This document shows positions 10,741 through 22,000 of a stretch of 64,000 bases of DNA, piece after piece. Each line of letters begins with the position of its first letter. Positions within the stretch are counted from its first letter, which is position 1. The notes under the pieces are model-generated. The model saw nothing but the letters and a program-made list of their open reading frames with translations, made no database searches and was not told the DNA's origin. This stretch comes from Armigeres subalbatus (Eukaryota; Arthropoda; Insecta; Diptera; Culicidae). The stretch is taken from positions 167,234,908 through 167,298,907 of the forward strand of contig NC_085141.1 of the NCBI RefSeq assembly GCF_024139115.2, in the 5' to 3' direction. The translations under genes were made by a program, and so were the position numbers.

Positions 10741-10972
10741 ACTATGCGGTACCCATATTTATAGGTTCCCTTGATCTCAATGTTTTTCATTGAAAACAAT
10801 TTCATGCCTATTGAAACAAGTTTTTCGGGTCTTATCAAGCATGGACATGGAAGGCATACTTGAAATCTGTCGATTGAGGGGCTTACCGCAGAAATTCGTC
10901 CACTGAGACGAACGCTATTAACGTTTAAAATCTTTCAACACAGCGTAAAGCGGTCGATTTGAATATTTTGAA

Positions 10973-11310
10973 ATGACACCCGGTATAGTAAAGAGAAACG
11001 TAAGTCCTACGTCAATAATTCACAGGGCTAATAACATGCTAGTGTTCATAAACCATTTCTGCTGTAACTTTCATGACCCATATACAATTAAATCACTTTA
11101 TGTAGCTTATGTTAGATCAATTATGGAATACTACAGCATTGTATGGTCTCCTTTCTCAATCACGTACGAAGATAGATTAGAATCTGTACAAAAACATTTT
11201 TTACTATTTGCTATTCGTAAATTAGACTTGACATCATTTCCACTCTTATCATGCAAAGCACGGTGCATGCTTATTGACATACAAACTTTGCAAAAGCGGC
11301 GTGAAATTGC
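10973..11310 (+). pseudogene. LINE RT C-terminal fragment
   Basis: The frame reads HRANNMLVFINHFCCNF, then TIKSLYVAYVRSIMEYYSIV, then DRLESVQKHFLLFAIRKL and CMLIDIQTLQKRREI. This is the conserved block after the RT thumb in CR1/jockey-like LINEs. It lies on the same strand as the remnant at 6435-7560 and corresponds to what that copy lacks, but several kilobases of unrelated sequence separate them. It may be a separate truncated copy. Confidence 0.7.
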
Positions 11311-11389
11311 ACCGGATTGGATGAATACAGAGATGAGTACATTTTTTTGTGTCTTTATTAGGGAGGCTTTCAGCCCGAGGCTGGCTCGT

Positions 11390-12075
11390 CTCCGGAGATG
11401 AGTACATTAGCCAAAGCCTTGATTGAGCTGGTAGATACCGTGGGCTGAACTCCATAACGTTTTGGAGTACTATTAACATCCAGTATTCAAGAAAATTGGA
11501 TTTGCATGACGCGTATAGGCTTACCGACGAAGAAGACATTGAAAAAGTCTCGATTGATCTGTTAGATACCGTGGGCTGAACTCCAGAACATTTTGGAGTA
11601 CCTTGAGCATCCCGTATTCAAGGAAATTGGATTTTGCATGATGCGTATATGCCTATTGAACCAGCTTGGGTGTATAACGACGATGAGGACATTGGCCAAA
11701 GACTTGATTGATCTGGTAGATACCGTGGGTTGATCATCTCGTATTGAAGAAAATTGGGTTTGCATGACGCGTATATGCCTATTGAACCGGGTTGGATGTA
11801 TACCAATGATGAGGACATTAAAAAAGCTTTGATTGAGCTGGTAGATACCGTGGGCTGAGCTCCATAACGTTTTGGAGTACCTTGAGCATCCCGTATTTAA
11901 AAAAATGGATTTGCATGACGTATTCAAGAAAATTGAGTTTGCATGATGCGTATATGCCTATTGAACCGGATTGGGTATATACCGGCGATAAAGACATTGC
12001 AAAAACCTTGGTTGATCCGGTAGATACCGTGGGGTGAACTCGAGAACGTTTTGGAGTACCTTGAGCATCTCGTAT
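11390..12075 (-). repeat. Satellite-like array, 125-180-base units (inverse of the 5.6 kb array)
   Basis: 'gataccgtggg' recurs at about 11433, 11575, 11719, 11843 and 12023, with shared 'ttttggagtacctt', 'gtattcaagaaaattgg' and 'ttgcatgacgcgtatatgcc' between. Reverse-complemented, the unit aligns with that of 5575-6110. Uneven spacing shows internal deletions. Confidence 0.75.
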
Positions 12076-13128
12076 TAATGAATATTAATTTCAGACATAA
12101 CGTTCAGGATGGCTCATCTTGTCTGAGTATTCAAAACTATCAAACAATGTGATTGATGATTCGAACATGCCAGATTTATTTGCATGCTCTCATGAGTAAA
12201 ATCTTCCCAAGGTTTTGAATATCTGGGTCTTTAGGGTATAGTCAAACTTGACCCCTCATATTTTTCCTGCAAAGTTAACATCCTGGTGAACAGTTTTGCT
12301 GAAGAAAGTGGTGACCTATCTCTCTTCTGTGATTTTACACAGCCAACCTAAAACGCTGGGCATATATGACCCATCCGTCCTAAAAGGGTTAATTAATAAA
12401 GTTATTTGACTGAGTGTTGCTGGAATAAAGTCATAATTGTGAAAATAACTCCGGTCGGTAAGAATACATAAAAGACGTAATCCTTTCATAGAAAGCATGG
12501 AGCAGTCGATGTGGTGGTGTGGCTATAGTGAGCGCAACCAAGTGCCATTTTTGTTGGTGTTCTGGGTTCGAAACCCGTTGCGGTCATATTTGTTTTTATA
12601 AATGCACACCAAAAATTTTCTGAGGGGCATAAGAATGATGAAACGAAAAAACGGAATTTATCAAGTAGGCACAATTTTCGTTTATCTTTCAGACTTGTTC
12701 TAGAGAAAAAAGAAGCTAGTGAAAGATGTTTCTCGCTACATACGTCGACAAAAGATTCTCCTTCGACTCGGGAATCACTTATTTTCGCCTCACCGAAACA
12801 AAAAGTCCTGTTCAATGCCATGTTTAATCCCGGGCTTTCGAAGTTCTTTATACATTTGAAATTTGGATTAAATAACTAATTTGTTATGTATTTCATCTGC
12901 TAAAACTTCAAGATTTAGAAGCGCAATATTCTTATTTGAATTTTTCATTTTTTCATTTATTGAATAATACTTTTAGTGTAAGGGTTTTCCCTTATAAAAT
13001 ACTACAATCGGTTATTTTTACTGTTCTTACCACTTCTATTCTAAGTTATTAACTAAAGAAAACAAAATAAAATATACGCTATGTCTATCGTTACTACTTG
13101 ATATTCATTGATTCTTTGCTTCGTTCAC
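12076..13128. other. Mostly unrecognised; one tRNA-like stretch at about 12500-12580
   Basis: The stretch at 12500-12580 (+) has an A-box-like 'ggtggtgtggctatagtgag' and a B-box-like 'gggttcgaaaccc', so it may be a SINE head. No folding tRNA gene can be supported. The rest shows no gene. Confidence 0.35.
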
Positions 13129-13533
13129 TTAATTCCCCTCATTAAGCCAGGTCATGCAGTTACGGCGAAATCTTGCTACAGTAGAAACAGATTTTAGTTC
13201 GTTCGGAAGTTGATTCCACAAGATGATTGCACGCACGAAGAAAGTATTGCCATAGAATGAAGTGCTATGCTGGTTTAGAACAAAGTGTCGTACGCGTATA
13301 CTTCTAAAAGATTGCAGCTTATCACTGAGATACTGAGGTCCTTCATGAATAATTCTGTACAATGTAGTGAGCCAACGCAACTTGAAATAGTTATAGAAGG
13401 AACATCCCAAAAGCTGCCGATGCAGGTGAGTTACTCTGGAATATCTAGAAAGGTTGAAAACCCAGCGCACGCAATGGTTGAAGCAAACCCTCAATCGATC
13501 AAGACTGGCAGCTGAAGGTTTCTTCGAAACCAA
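13129..13533 (-). pseudogene. LINE ORF2 C-terminal fragment
   Basis: The frame of 134 codons reads NHCVRWVFNLSRYSRVTH, then RWLTTLYRIIHEGPQYL, and ends ARAIILWNQLPNELK-like (FFVRAIILWNQLPNELKSVS) and FRRNCMTWL. This is the typical tail after the RT domain of several LINE clades, where 'xxWNxLPxxLK' is conserved. The RT itself is absent. Clade cannot be fixed from this part. Confidence 0.7.
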
Positions 13534-13585
13534 GATGTAGTCATAGGAACCAAGTTGTTACTTGATTATCAACTTATGTTATTAT

Positions 13586-13625
13586 GAGTACCGTTTTGAC
13601 TCAAATCCCGAACATGACTCATATT
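13586..13625 (+). repeat. Solitary end of the 31.95-33.96 kb element family
   Basis: 'taccgttttgactcaaatcc' matches the terminus at 31951, and a decayed subterminal motif follows. No matching second end is seen nearby. A short (gat)n tract lies just beyond, at 13644-13663. Confidence 0.55.
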
Positions 13626-13663
13626 CCAAACACTGGCGTTTAAGATGATGATGATGATGATGA

Positions 13664-14270
13664 TACTACCATCTATTGTAGCAAGGCACCTGCTGATAGC
13701 ACTGGCCATATCTGACAAACGATTTGATCATGATTACACTATTGTTTGTATTTCATCAAATTCCTGTATGAAGGGACAAAAATGGGTGGGGTGGCTCCAT
13801 AAGCAAAGACACTTATGCGAATCAACGGGATGAATAGAGAATCTCCTTCCAGAAAAAAGTTTGTACATACAATAATATAATCTAGCCTTCGTTTCCCATA
13901 TTCACCCAATAGATGGGGAGAAGAGCCCGCCCTTTATCCACGAGATGTTAACAATAGGAAGTTGGCGATTCCACTCTTCCTATCCAAGTCGTTTCAATCG
14001 GGTGCCCTGTTGCTTTTTTTATATACTTAATCATGTAGTTTCAAATAGACGTAATGTAAATTGATAATATATGCAATGGAATTTTCTCACCAAAAAATCG
14101 AAATCTTTTCTTCATCACCAGTATGTTTTGAAACCAATTGTTGCTCGGAGATGGAAAACCGTCCGTTGAAGAATATTCTGGTTAAAACCAGATGAACGAA
14201 CCCATTTAATTTGATTAATTGGTTGAACAACGTAATTTTTGAATCCTTAGTCAATTACCAATTACGGCGA
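13664..14270. other. Unrecognised intergenic DNA
   Basis: No gene or repeat that I recognise. Confidence 0.4.
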
Positions 14271-14273
14271 ACT

Positions 14274-14963
14274 CTATTCGATCTTGCGGAGTCCAAAGTA
14301 CGTACTATTTCCAGCCACTATGCGTCTCCGAATTTCTGTGCTGGTATCATTTTCGGCAGTCACCAGTGAGCCAAAGTACACAAATTCTTCTACCACCTTG
14401 ATTTCGTCACCACCGATGCCAACTCGCGGTGGGTGGCTCACATTGTCTTCTCTTGAATCTCTTCCTATCATGTACTTCGTCTTCAACGTGTTGATGACTA
14501 GTCCGATCCGCTTGGCTTCCCTCTTCAGTCTGATGTAGGCTTCCTCCATCTACTCAAAGTTACGTGCCATAATATCTATGTCGTTTTCGAAGCCAAAAAG
14601 CTGGACGGAATTATTGAAAATTGTACCACTCATGTTAATCCCTGCTCTTCGTATTACCCCTTCCAAAACGATGTTGAATAGAAGACACGAAAGACCATCA
14701 CCTTGCCGTAACCCTCTGCGGGTTTCGAAGGGACTCGAGAATGCCCCTAAAACTCGAACTACGCACATCACCCGATCCATCGTCGCTTTGATCAACCGTG
14801 TCAGTTTATCCGGAAATCTGTGTTCGTGCATTAGCTGCCATAACTGGTCCCGATCGATTGTATCATATGCGGCTTTGAAGTCGTGTTGACGTTGTATTCG
14901 TGGCATTTTTGCAGCCTGGGTAGGGATCGTCAAGCCCTTAGACATTGTCCCTGCTGCCCGCAA
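14274..14963 (-). pseudogene. RTE-clade LINE reverse transcriptase fragment
   Basis: Read from 14963 leftward, residues 28-36 of the first frame are DFKAAYDTI (first catalytic Asp region). RRGLRQGDGLSCLLFNIVLE follows, then GFENDIDI at residues 124-131 where RTE enzymes have GFADDIDI. A second frame (14274-14549) continues with LKREAKRIGLVINTLKTKYM and VVEEFVYFGSLV, so a frameshift lies near 14550. The altered catalytic motif (Ala-Asp to Glu-Asn) and the frameshift mark it as dead. Both termini of the element are missing. Confidence 0.85.
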
Positions 14964-15277
14964 ATTTGTAATTTGTTATTTGCAAATTTTGTTTTCTTGT
15001 TTGTTTAGGAAAGACTAAAATTTATATGTAAATGTAAATATGTAATTTGTATGTAAATGTATCTGAATCAATGGCACAGCTTCAATACAGCTTTCGATGC
15101 TTATTTTCTTGGGTTCTAGCCCAATAGTTGTCCGCGGGTTTCAACTCCTAAGTTTTGCTTTAGGAGTGGTTAGAACATATAGTGTTTCATATCTACAAAA
15201 GCTCGGTATGCTGGTCATCGCCTAATCAAGTTGTTGGACACCGCCTGCAAGGTACTCTCCCAAATTTTATGTCATCT
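14964..15277. other. Unrecognised AT-rich intergenic DNA
   Basis: Contains a short tract of repeated 'tgtaaatgta'; nothing else is recognised. Confidence 0.4.
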
Positions 15278-15530
15278 TTTTCTTATTCCAAATGGTATTA
15301 CATCCCCCATTGGGACGTTGCCTCCACTTAACTTAAATAAGTACTTTCACAGTAATCAAGTGTGCCATTTTTATACTTCCTTACCACACGATGATACATT
15401 TATGCCCAAAGAAATTGAGAAAATTCCTATCCTGAAAATTTCCTGGACCGGATCGAACCCAGCCACCTGCAGCATGGTCTTGCCTTGTTGACGCTCATCG
15501 AACTGCACGGCTAAGAAAGACCCTTGACAC
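15278..15530 (-). mobile_element. tRNA-derived SINE-like repeat, diverged copy
   Basis: On the minus strand the head lies at the right ('gcacggctaag' complementing an A box) and the B-box complement 'ggatcgaaccc' lies near 15453. The body continues through 'tgatacatttatgcccaa' to 'attacatcccccattgggac'. It shares the whole layout with 35706-35958 but is more diverged. Confidence 0.65.
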
Positions 15531-15653
15531 TAACTTATTCTAAAAAAGCTTGTGGAGGATTATAATATGTAAATGGAGATATTAATAAATTTAGATCAGG
15601 TATGGTAATTAATGCTTGTGATGTGCGTAACTGACCCCCAATTTCATAGCTTA

Positions 15654-15806
15654 GGGACCTTTCACAAATTACGTTACGCTGAAGGGGGAGAGAGGGGGTC
15701 AAGCCGAGCGTTATGATCCATACAAAAAATTAAACCTTCCATACACAAAGGGGGAGGGTGGGGGTCCAAAATCAACAAATTTAGCGTTACGTAATTTTAG
15801 AAACAA
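15654..15806. mobile_element. Short foldback MITE (acgttacgct family)
   Basis: The left end 'cacaaattacgttacgc' and the right end 'gcgttacgtaattt' are inverted, and G-rich tracts lie between. The same family is complete at 36243-36408 and partial at 25836-25916. Confidence 0.75.
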
Positions 15807-17065
15807 CACTTAACACTCAAGTGTTAATAGATTGAGACATAGTATTAGTATTTCTATTATTTTGAATTTATAATCCTTGCGATGACTATTTTCATAATTT
15901 ATTATTACCATCGTCTCAGAAATGGTAAAGATAGCATTTATATAAACTTCATTATGAATATTCACGAAGCACCACCGAACAAAACAATCAATGAACAATG
16001 GATCCTAAACAGATTACAGCATTCGATTTTCCTTGCTTCCAATCGGCAGTCATAGAGGAAGCACTCAACACGATACCTTCCCCTGTTCTGAGTGTCCTGG
16101 ATTCGTTCTGTTCCCGTCTGTCATTGGCATCCTGATATGAGATTTCTCCTTTCAACAGAGGAACAGCATCGGCAACCCTTTGTTACTAATTAGTACAAGG
16201 AGGGACGTCGCCTTGCTCGTCGCAGGTAGCAATTTCAACTTTTACGATAGTTGCCGACTTAGCTATCTTTCTTCACGCACCAACAAATTTTCAAAGTCAA
16301 TTTGAATAAATAAGGAGGCAAACTGGTCCTTTTCTTTGTTTCCGCTTCCATAGAAGTGACGCACTATGGTTGAAATAAGTGAAAGTAGGCTGAAACTTCA
16401 TTTTTATGGTATTTCATATTATGATTTTTGGTGTTAACAGTTTACAATTTTTTTTTTGGTGATAAGGAGAAAATAATTGATTATTTCTCCTCATAAAGTT
16501 TGATTAGTTTATTTTAAGGAGAACATATTTTTTCTACCTACAGAAAAAGCATTGAAAACGCCGACATTGCATCGGAAGGGGCCAAAACATTTTTTTTTTA
16601 AATTTTTAATGCGAAGTTTTTGGCTGAGTTGTTTCGTTTGACGACTTACAAATGTATTTTGGCTTCAGCCGCTTACGATTTTGAGACAAAATTTGAGTAA
16701 TGAACAAAAAAAGTGGTGGCGAATTTTACCCAACCGGTGCTTTTTAAACATATTTCTCTACTACATGATAGGCCAAAATTAGTTATATTTCACGATGAAT
16801 GATTGAATGAGATTGTTCCAACAAACAGTACAAACAACAACCCAGATCATGTCCTTGAAAAAGGCAACAAAAAAAATTCCTAGTAGGCAATTTTGCGGAT
16901 CGAAGAGAGCATTCATTTCTGCATTTCTATGGAAGTAACAGTAAATGATATTAGTAGAAAGGTGTTGACAGTCAAATTGCATCACTTCGAACGACTCTTC
17001 AAAAATAAGTCTTTCAACCGCTTGTCATGAAATTTTCAGGGACTGAAATGCAATATGTAAGCTTG
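15807..17065. other. Unrecognised AT-rich intergenic DNA
   Basis: No gene or known repeat is recognised. Confidence 0.4.
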
Positions 17066-17411
17066 CACGGAAGAAATAAACTACCCAATAGTGAGTTTAA
17101 TTCACCCAACCTCGAACATCCGTACGGGAAGCCAAAATTGAGTAAGTAGGGTCGAAGTAGTTTGGCTTTACTCCCATGTTAAAAAAGTACCCAACGGAAA
17201 ATTTATTGACCCAAATTTAAGTTTAATTCACTCAATTTCGACCTCAGGTAATAAAACTCAAAATTGGCTTCCCGTATTGAACCGGCGTCGTTGGATTGTT
17301 TGGCTCTTTTGTTTTTGACAACAAAAGAAAGAGTGGATGAAAGCGAAGAGAAAAAATAATTCAAAAGTGAGTTTAAAAGTACTCAATTTTGGGTACTTTT
17401 TTTCTTCCGTG
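17066..17411. mobile_element. MITE with CACGGAAGAAA terminal inverted repeats
   Basis: The ends are cacggaagaaa and its complement tttcttccgtg. The subterminal sequence is also palindromic in part ('tacccaa' against 'ttgggta', 'gtgagtttaa' twice, 'caaaattg' repeated). No coding capacity is seen. Confidence 0.7.
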
Positions 17412-18318
17412 TTTTATTTCGTATAACTATTTCACTTTAATTTTTCAGCACATCCAAATGCTTGAACTTTTTTTCTCAAAAGAATAAGATTTTGTACAAG
17501 ATTTGGAAAAAAATATTCCCAACGAAAATTTAACTAATTTTATTTTGTCAGTCGATTGTTTGACTTAATTAGGGTCAACCTTTCCAAAATTTCAATTTTG
17601 TTACACCTGCAACTATTCCAGAAATTAAAATAGTGCTGCAGTGTGAACAAGCCTGAAAAATAACTTGGATGTTTTCCTAAAAAAGTGTGGTATTAATTCA
17701 CTGTCAAGATTTCTGTGAATTTCATCGAAACATCAGTAGCAGATATGTTCGACAATTATTTCACTGATTTTCTGTGATATATGAAAAGATTCTGTCAAAA
17801 TCCTCGAAAATCTGTGATATAATTATTTTGGATTTAAATTATTATAACTTTACCAAATTCTGTGATATATTTGAGTGTGACATAAATCACAAAACATCGA
17901 GCCAAGGTCAAGGTCTCCAATCCAGATAGTCACTGTCGCGAACCGTCAAATCAATTCAGAAGCTTATTGCGTGAAAGTATTGTTACTGCATCTTCTGTAC
18001 ACAGGGTGCCCACAATAGTATGATAAAGGGTGGCAATGATGGCATGAATATGATAATTCTTGAGAAATAACCCATCAATAATTCAAAGGTAATTCAAAAG
18101 TTAAGAATTCAACTGATTTAGATTTTGAAAGTGGATCTACTAATTTAGGTCACATTCACACACGAGTACAACTATTCAAGCTAAATTAACTTCAATGGAA
18201 CTTTAATATTTTGCCTTGTTGCCACACATCAAATTTAAGGGAAAGGTGTACTAATACAAGTTTTACTAAAAATTTCAAGTGTATCATCTTATCGTTGCCA
18301 CCCTGTATATAAAAAATT
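17412..18318. other. Unrecognised AT-rich intergenic DNA
   Basis: No gene is seen. A few local repeats of 'tctgtgatat' occur near 17770-17870. Confidence 0.4.
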
Positions 18319-18587
18319 AAATGGTCTGTGTTCGTATCCGCAGAACTCGTAAACGGCTGGATAGATATTTTTCATTCCTTCAGCAGAAACGTTCGTTATA
18401 CCGCCGCTAACCGCAAGTCGAGCACATCTGTATATGGGCCTCCATATACAGATGTGCTCGACTTGCGGTTAGCGGCAGTATAGTTTACGAAGGGTTTATA
18501 TGATATTTCCTCATGCCGAAATTGCGAGTGTATATTGCTGAACTAAAGTATACTACGCATTGAAGCATATCGCAACCCTTCCAGCTA
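18319..18587 (+). repeat. Dispersed repeat ('atggtctgtgttcgtatcc' family) carrying a near-perfect hairpin
   Basis: The start matches copies at about 31769 and 31928. Arms 18397-18437 and 18442-18482 are complementary over 41 bases with one mismatch (core gccgctaaccgcaagtcgag) and only a 4-base loop. The hairpin is a separate small insertion, because the other copies lack it. Confidence 0.75.
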
Positions 18588-20113
18588 AGCACTTCTTCAC
18601 CTTCACCGGCAGTCTAAGTTCCATGGAGGCTGTTTGATCGATGAAGCTCATCGTATCTCCTAAGGGTATGCGGAAAGTTTTGAGTGCATTATCGAAACGC
18701 TACTACACCATCACCATGGCAAAGGTCCTTTCTCATTGCTCATTTTCAGGCAATGAGAAAGTGGACTTCCTGGCTGATGTGGGTTCTATGGAAGGCGATA
18801 TTTACGAGCTACAAATCGAATTTATGATTCTTTTTTAAATAGCTCGTCAGTAGACCTTGATCGGTTGGCAGCGAAAATGGAAAACAGGAGACATGGATAG
18901 ATGGCTGCATTCTATTCTATCGAAGGGGCATCGAAGATATCGAAGAGATCAAAAGGTTGCACCTTGTGTCATTTGAACCATGTGTAGGTAGACTAATGTC
19001 TAATTACTAGTGACTACCCGCTACCCGCTAAATATACATACGTTTCGGATTGGACTTTCTGAAGGCAATCTCTGTGTCTGTGGCAATTATCAGAATATTG
19101 AGCACAATGTATGGGGTTGCGTCAAGCATCGTGAAACCTGGTTTGAGTTAACTGAAGCTGACCGGGTCCGTGGAAAATAAATAAATGTATTTGTGGGCCT
19201 TGATTTAGAGTATATGAACCTTTCCAACAAACATTGCAGGCGAGTGAAGAGATTATTAAGCCATAAAGCCATCTTCTCCAGCCAGGGTTTGCAGAAATCG
19301 CTCTCAATGGATAAACGATAAAAGAAAGACAAAAACTGTTCCGAATCATATCAAGCCATGATAACAAATTTATCAGACTTGTGAACAAGTGCGAAAAAAC
19401 AGAACCAGAACAAGTTGAAATGCATCATCAGAACCAGTGCTCCACGCGTTTGGAGCTTTTTAAAAGAAATTTATCATAAGGTATAGCCTCCTGAATCAGT
19501 TCTTTGTCATGACATCTTGGGGAAAAAAGTCTCTCACGGTATGCTACATATCGTGTATGTATCCAGAAATGATAAGTGAGAGACTTTTTCATTCTCTTTT
19601 GGATTCAATCCCTGTCTCCAGTTGAAAAACTGGCTTATTCAGCTGAAATTGTTTGTTGGGTTATCTATCTGTTTTAGAAACAGATTGATGTTAGAATTTG
19701 ATTTTTGTGTGTCCCCTGTATGTCACATTTCTCTTTAAAATGTCCTGTTCTTTTCGTTGTCTTTTGTTTTTTTTTTCTTTTTTGTTTGTCTTCCATTACA
19801 GATCAATGCCAAAATACACCATCAAAACAAGTCAGCACCATTGTAATCAATCATTTCAGAACCCAAAAACCCATATTTTTCCTATTTTGTATTTGTGATC
19901 CCTAACCGCGTGTACATCGGTTACCTAAACTAACTCTAGTTGTAAAAAGAATTACAAAATGTAAAATGAACTGTACAAAAAAATGAGCAAATGAGCCTTC
20001 CAAAACAAAAACGCAAAATTTAATAAAAATGCGGGTTGAGTAAATTGTGAAAACTAAAATTAGGATTTGTATCAACATTTCGCATGGCCAGTTAACAACT
20101 CTCAACTCTCAAC
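18588..20113 (+). pseudogene. LOA-like LINE 3' end: RNase H domain, C-terminal region and 3' UTR
   Basis: From 18588 the frames read FTGSLSSMEA (the FTDSxSxxxA block of a LINE RNase H). A stop follows, then KVLSHCSFSGNEKVDFLADV, the HCSxxGNExADxLA block. After a frameshift near 19020 the sequence keeps FRIGLSEGNLCVCGNYQNIE and HNVWGCVKH, the cysteine/histidine motif found past the RNase H in LOA/R1-type mosquito LINEs. RNase H in such elements removes RNA template during target-primed reverse transcription. Several stops and shifts make it non-functional. From about 19400 I see no coding sequence; the 3' border is placed at a short 'caactct' repeat (20095-20113), which is tentative. Confidence 0.7.
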
Positions 20114-20499
20114 TCGCCTACAATGCAAGACATCTGCTTGGTCAACTATTAAAAATATTGTGTATGACTTTTGTTTAACGATGAGTTTTCTTTTTTGAAG
20201 TGCATTCGTCAATCGGTTGGTAGAACAACTCTACACACTGCCAGTCGTAAGTCGTAACCGATGATTTTTTTTGGGCGGTGTCCCCAGCATGTTTGAGCGT
20301 ATGTACGCTATATAATATTATGCACAAAGGGGCTGAGACCGGTTCAATTCGCAGTTCAGCCTATGTAAATTTTATTGTTATTCAGAATTAAAAGCAGCAA
20401 AAATAAACAGAAAATAATTGATGGTTTCTCGCTATATTAGAATCTTCTTCTTCTTCTTCTCTTCTATCTATATATATAAAAACCAATCTATGTATGTAT
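20114..20499. other. Unrecognised sequence ending in a CTT tract and a TATATA run
   Basis: (ctt)n at 20444-20463 and 'ctatatatataaaaacc' at 20467-20484 lead into the satellite array. No gene is seen. Confidence 0.4.
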
Positions 20500-22000
20500 G
20501 TTCGCTAACTACTTCTGAACCACTTGGCCGATTTCAACCAAATTTGGTACAGACATTCTCTATCCTCAGAGGAAGTTAACAAAGGGGTGGGATGGTCATG
20601 TAGAAAAGGGGAGGGTGGGGGGAGGGGTTTTGTTCAGAAAACGAACAATTCTGTGTAACTTTCAACTCCCAGGACCGATTTCAACCAAATTTGGTACAGA
20701 CATTCTCTATCCTCAGAGGAAGTTAACAAAGGGGTGGGATGGTCATGTAGAAAACGGGAGGGCGTGGTGGGGGTTTTGTTCAGAAAACGAACAATTCTGT
20801 GTAACTTTCAACTCCCAGGACCGATTTCAACCAAATTTGGTACAGACATTCTCTATCCTCAGAGGAAGTTAACAAAGGGGTGGGATGGTCATGTAGAAAA
20901 GGGGAGGGGTGGTGGGAGGGTTTTGTTCAGAAAACGAACAATTCTGTGTAACTTTCAACTCCCAGGACCGATTTCAACCAAATTTTGTACACATATTCAC
21001 TACGAGGAGGTAATCATATGGGAGGGATTTGGGAAAGGAGGAGGGTCTGGAGGGAGGGGTTTTGTTTAGAAAACGGGCAATTCAAAGTAAATCATGAACC
21101 CCTGTACCGATTTCAACCAAATTTGGTACACATTCTACATCATAAGGAAAAGATAACAAAGGGATGGGATGGTCATTGGAAAAAGGGGAGGGTATAGGGG
21201 AGGTGTTGTCTTTGGAAAACGAGCAACTCAGTGTAACTCCCAACCCCCAGGACCGATTTCAATCAAATTTTGTACACATATTCACTATGAGGAGCCGATC
21301 GTACGGGAGGGAAATTTGGATAAGGGGTAGGGGTCTGAAGGGAGGGTATTGTTCAGAAAACGGGCAATTTAGTGTAACTTCTGAACCCCTGTACCGATTT
21401 CAACCAAATTTGGTACACACATTTTCTATCCCTAGGAGAAGATAACAAAGGGGTGAAATGGCCGTTGAGAAAAGAGGAAGGGTAAAGGGAAAGCGGTTGT
21501 CTTTAGAAAACGGGCAATTCAGTGTAACTCCTGACCCCAGGACCAATTCTAAGCAGATTAAATGATTAAATCATTCAACTCTATGATTAAAGATTATGAT
21601 TAATGAATTATAATTTTTTGAAAATGATGACTGATAATGATTAATGATTAAATTCATTTTTGACAATAATTAACGATTATGAATAATAGATGAAAAAACC
21701 GTTGGATTATGATTAACGATTACCGATCGTGATTAAATGTTGACACACTATGTGTATGGTTAATGATTAACGATCGATATGATTAATGATTGATGATTAT
21801 GAATGATCAAATTGCATAGTGATCCATAATCGAGTAACCTTTATTCCAAATTTTAAAAGGTATGATAATTATATGATAATGATTCAAGATTAATAAATAA
21901 AAGCAAGGTATGCAATGATCCAATGTTCCAGCATAACTTCTGTACCCTTGCCCGATTTCAACCAAATTTGGAACAAACATTCTTTTTCTTAAGAAGGCGA
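20500..22000 (+). repeat. Satellite-like array, ~145-base unit, 7-8 units
   Basis: 'ccgatttcaaccaaattt' recurs near 20529, 20675, 20821, 20968, 21107, 21253 and 21394, then at about 21541 (decayed) and 21953. The first units are nearly identical and the later ones diverge. Each unit also has 'aacaaaggggtgggatgg' and 'cagaaaacg..caattc'. Open frames through it merely reflect the unit lacking stops. The array is split at about 21545-21925 by an ATTA-rich insertion. Confidence 0.85.
21545..21925 (+). mobile_element. ATTA-rich repeat element inside the satellite array
   Basis: It is built of 'gattaatgattatgattaac'-type sequence. It shares ordered landmarks (caactctatgattaaagatt; ttgacacactatgtgtatgg; ggtatgcaatgat) with 61620-62020, so it is a dispersed family and not merely simple repeat. 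Confidence 0.75.

Noticed and set aside
20615..21445. Series of open frames with a repeated FRKRTILCNFQLPGPISTKF peptide
   Set aside because: It is a translation of the 145-base satellite; the frames persist because the unit lacks stops and has a length that often keeps phase.
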